11,293 nt of DNA from Xylaria sp. FL1777. Taxonomy: Eukaryota > Ascomycota > Sordariomycetes > Xylariales > Xylariaceae. The stretch's first letter is position 1; each line of letters begins with the position of its first letter. Below, in pieces: positions 9,028-11,293 of this stretch. Both the position numbers and the translations under genes were made by a program. The DNA lies in assembly GCA_022578965.1 (NCBI GenBank), contig MU401056.1:1-11293 (forward strand). Reading direction: 5' to 3'. The notes under the pieces were generated by a model. That model was not told the DNA's origin. It saw only the letters and a list, made by a program, of their open reading frames with translations, and did not search any database.

Positions 9028-10013
9028 TTATATAGTTTGCTTATATAGTTTTAGCTTAAGTTTTAGCTTTTTTAAAAAGTAATATATTTATTAAAAAGTA
9101 TAAATTTGTTTTATATAAACTTTATTAAAAATAAGTTAAAAAACGTGCTTTTAATAGCTAGATTTAGTGTTATATAAACATATGTTTTTTGCTTTAGTAT
9201 TTATAATAAATAATGTTAAACAGGATATTTATATACTAGTTAAAAAATCAGTTTATAGCTTGCTTTTATTATATAAAAATTAAACAGCTTAAAAGAATTC
9301 TAGTGTTTAATACTTAGCTAAATTAATTATAGTTAATGTTTATATTATTATATTTAAAATTATATATTAAAACTTAGGTTTTTAAAAAGTAGTTCAGTAT
9401 ATAAATAGTTTAAAAAGTTTTAATTATTATATAAAAAAGTATTTAGCTATTAGTTTAGTATTAAAAATATTACTAATAGTTAAATAATTATTATATAATA
9501 AATATTTAGTAGTTTTTTTAATTTCTTAATTATAAAGTTTTTATAAGCTATTTTTATAAGCTTTTAAATTATAATTATTTTTAATGTTAAATAGATTTTT
9601 TTCGATTTAAGGTTTTTAAGCAAAGCGCTTTGTATGCTTTAATAAATTTTCTAGAAATAATCTTTTGTTTATTTTTTAAAAGTTTTAGCAAACTTTTCTT
9701 AAAAATGGTTTAATAGTTTACAAAAATATAAATAGTTAGCATAATAAAATGCTAGCTTAATATTTAGCTTAATTTTAGTTATATAGCTAAAATTAATTTT
9801 TTAGCTCTATATTTTAAGATTAATTTAAACGTTTATTTATTATATGCTTATTAAAACGTTTTTAGCTAAGTTTTTATATATAAAAATAACTAGCTTTAAT
9901 TTTAAAAGCGTTATAAATAGTTGTTTGTTTTTTTAAAACATAGTAAATTTAGCTAAATTATATAATATATTTAATTTTATATCTAGGTTATATAAATTGC
10001 TGTTTTGCTTTTG

Positions 10014-10065
10014 TATAGCAGTATAATTAATATATTGCTTAGTGTTTATATAGCAATATAATTAA
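10014..10065 (+). repeat. Pair of 17-bp direct repeats
   Basis: TATAGCAGTATAATTAA at 10014-10030 recurs as TATAGCAATATAATTAA at 10049-10065. The only difference is G versus A, a RIP-type transition. Both are preceded at a short distance by TGCTT, so the duplicated segment may have been about 35 bases long. Confidence 0.6.
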
Positions 10066-10467
10066 AAAAGTAGTAAAATTGCTTGCTATTTTTTTTATTT
10101 CGTTCTTAGTATTAACAAACGAATTAAAAGTTTAGTTTTTATACGTAAATAAATTAAATCTTTTTTTTTTTTTTTTTATATATGCTTATTTTAGCTAATT
10201 AAAAAAAGTAAACTAAACAATATATTTATACGTTAAAAAAAAAACAAACGTAATACAAAAAACGAATCTTTTTTTAACAAGTTAAAATAAAAGTATGTTA
10301 TATAACTTTATTATTACTTTAGCTAATTTATAGTTTATTACAAGTAAGTTAAAAATATAAATATAACTACTAATTAGTATTAAATAAGCTTTATATAATT
10401 ATATATTTAATATATATGTGCTAAAATAAAGTATAATAATTTTTATATTATAAGCTGTTTATATTTT

Positions 10468-10655
10468 GTATGTTTAAAAGAAAAGAAAGTTTGTACGAAG
10501 CAAAGGTTCTTTTTTATGTGTGAGAACTTTACTAGCGTACAAGCTAAGCTAATACTAAAATTACTTCAGTTTATGCAATAGCTTTCGCACGGAGTGGTTT
10601 TTATGCAAAACTTATTATACGTACTATATATAGGAGTTATAACTAATAACCAGTT
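10468..10655. other. Island of higher GC with little RIP damage
   Basis: Over about 190 bases the sequence regains G, C and the CpA and CpG dinucleotides that are scarce elsewhere, for example GAAGCAAAGG, GTGTGAGAAC and TTTCGCACGGAGTGG. It contains a strong stem-loop at 10488-10545 and a repeated TTTATGCAA (10570-10578 and 10600-10608). No reading frame is long enough to support a protein: the longest short readings reach about 25 codons. It may be a single-copy piece too short or too unique to be mutated, a small RNA gene, or an exon remnant. A GTATGT at about 10469 and a CTAAT-then-CAG order up to 10569 also resemble fungal intron signals, but this is weak. Confidence 0.6.
10488..10545 (+). 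other. Two-part stem-loop (possible structured RNA)
   Basis: Positions 10488-10497 (AGTTTGTACG) pair with 10536-10545 (CGTACAAGCT) as ten base pairs including one G-T wobble. Inside, 10502-10510 (AAAGGTTCT) pairs with 10523-10530 (AGAACTTT) with a single bulged G, closing a loop of about 12 bases. The two helices are separated by a small internal loop (AAGC opposite ACTAG). The outer stem is unusually GC-containing for this window. I recognise no known RNA family; it may be a structured transcript element or only an inverted repeat. Confidence 0.55.
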
Positions 10656-11293
10656 ATTTTAACAATTAGTATTATTTTTTTATTTTATTATAAAATTATA
10701 AACTTTTAATAATTTTAGCTTTAGCTTAATTAATAATTACTTTTTAAAAAAACTAATAGTTTTAAAATTTTTAAAATTTATTAAAAAACTTAATAAACTA
10801 AATAAACTAGCTAATAATATAATATTAAAGCATTTATTTAATAATTATATTTAATATTTTATGCAATATATTTTGCTGCAATTAAAATATAACTAATAGT
10901 ATATATTAAAATATAACTTTATATAAATTATTATTAGTGCTATTTTAAATTATTATTAATTTAATAAATTATATAAGCTTAAGCTTAAAATTAAACAAAT
11001 TAAATTAATTTAATATATAATATTTTATTATAATAATATTATATTAATAATTTAAATTAGTTATAAAAAAAGCATTATATTATAAATTATTTTAGTTATT
11101 ATATAAAATATAATAATTTTATAGTTATACTTATTAAAATAATTAAAACATAATTAATTTAATTTAATTGCTTAAATTTTTAATACTTATTTATTATTAA
11201 TAATAAATAATATAATAAAAGTTAATTAGTATTATATAAATAGTTATAAAAATATATTTTTATTGTTTAATAAAATAATATTATATAAGTTAA
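10656..11293. other. Almost pure A/T sequence, nothing recognisable
   Basis: From about 10656 the sequence becomes almost entirely A and T, with a few AGCTT-type exceptions and only scattered AAGC. All frames are closed. No similarity to the element copies is apparent by eye. It could be a fully RIP-converted repeat or low-complexity AT DNA. Confidence 0.6.

Larger units (their letters stand above)
8011..10467. other. AT-rich flank right of copy 2, no recognisable gene
   Basis: This 2.4-kb stretch is unrelated to the two element copies as far as I can see. It has no usable reading frame and many stops in all frames. Composition is slightly less extreme than in the element, with scattered ACGT and AGCT. 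TTATATAA-type cores recur, several within longer palindromes. It is likely older repeat-derived sequence decayed by RIP, but no family can be named. Confidence 0.6.

Noticed and set aside
10570..10665. A short reading in the island that resembles the NVLYVP segment of copia-type pol (as read QNLLYVLYIGVITNNQLF)
   Set aside because: Only about 20 residues, with a stop shortly before it and residues missing after it. Other frames look equally good, so it is not reliable.
1..11293. Mitochondrial, Plasmodium-like or other naturally AT-rich genome as the source
   Set aside because: The transition-only differences between two copies, the CpA loss and the fungal-type retroelement point to RIP. Mitochondrial genes, tRNAs or rRNAs are not seen.

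Overview
The window looks like heavily mutated, AT-rich nuclear DNA from a filamentous ascomycete fungus. By eye only about one base in six is G or C, TpA is abundant, and most surviving C bases are followed by T. Two long copies of one repeat (1-3536 and 4502-8010) differ almost only by C/T and G/A changes. This is the expected footprint of repeat-induced point mutation (RIP) or a similar cytosine-directed silencing process. I see no intact protein-coding gene.

The repeat is best read as a Ty3/gypsy-type LTR retrotransposon lying on the minus strand, so its 5' end is on the right. The main evidence is a gag-like reading frame at about 1560-2810 and again at about 6060-7310. It keeps the order and spacing of a fungal gypsy gag core, and all of its in-frame stops are TAA or TAG, as C-to-T changes would give. 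The shared right end (3066-3536 and 7567-8010) resembles an LTR. It has an outer TG..CA-type terminus, a 26-bp minisatellite (four units in one copy, three in the other), an ancestral E-box-like palindrome and a TATA-like element. The pol part is badly decayed. A weak retropepsin-like trace and a possible reverse transcriptase N-terminus (about 4205-4450) are all I can offer.

Layout from left to right: 1-3536 is copy 1, cut by the left edge of the window. 3537-8010 is copy 2, whose 3' part seems to stop inside pol where it meets the outer 5' end of copy 1. The simplest model is that copy 1 inserted into copy 2 (nested elements); a tandem pair sharing one LTR is the alternative. 8011-10467 is AT-rich flank with no recognisable gene, several TTATATAA-centred palindromes and a short direct repeat. 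10468-10655 is a small island with clearly more G and C, little RIP damage and a strong stem-loop. 10656-11293 is almost pure A/T with nothing recognisable.

No gene here is likely to work. The region reads as a silenced transposon graveyard (AT isochore, pericentromere or subtelomere). The unmutated island with its hairpin at 10488-10545 is the one part that does not fit that description.
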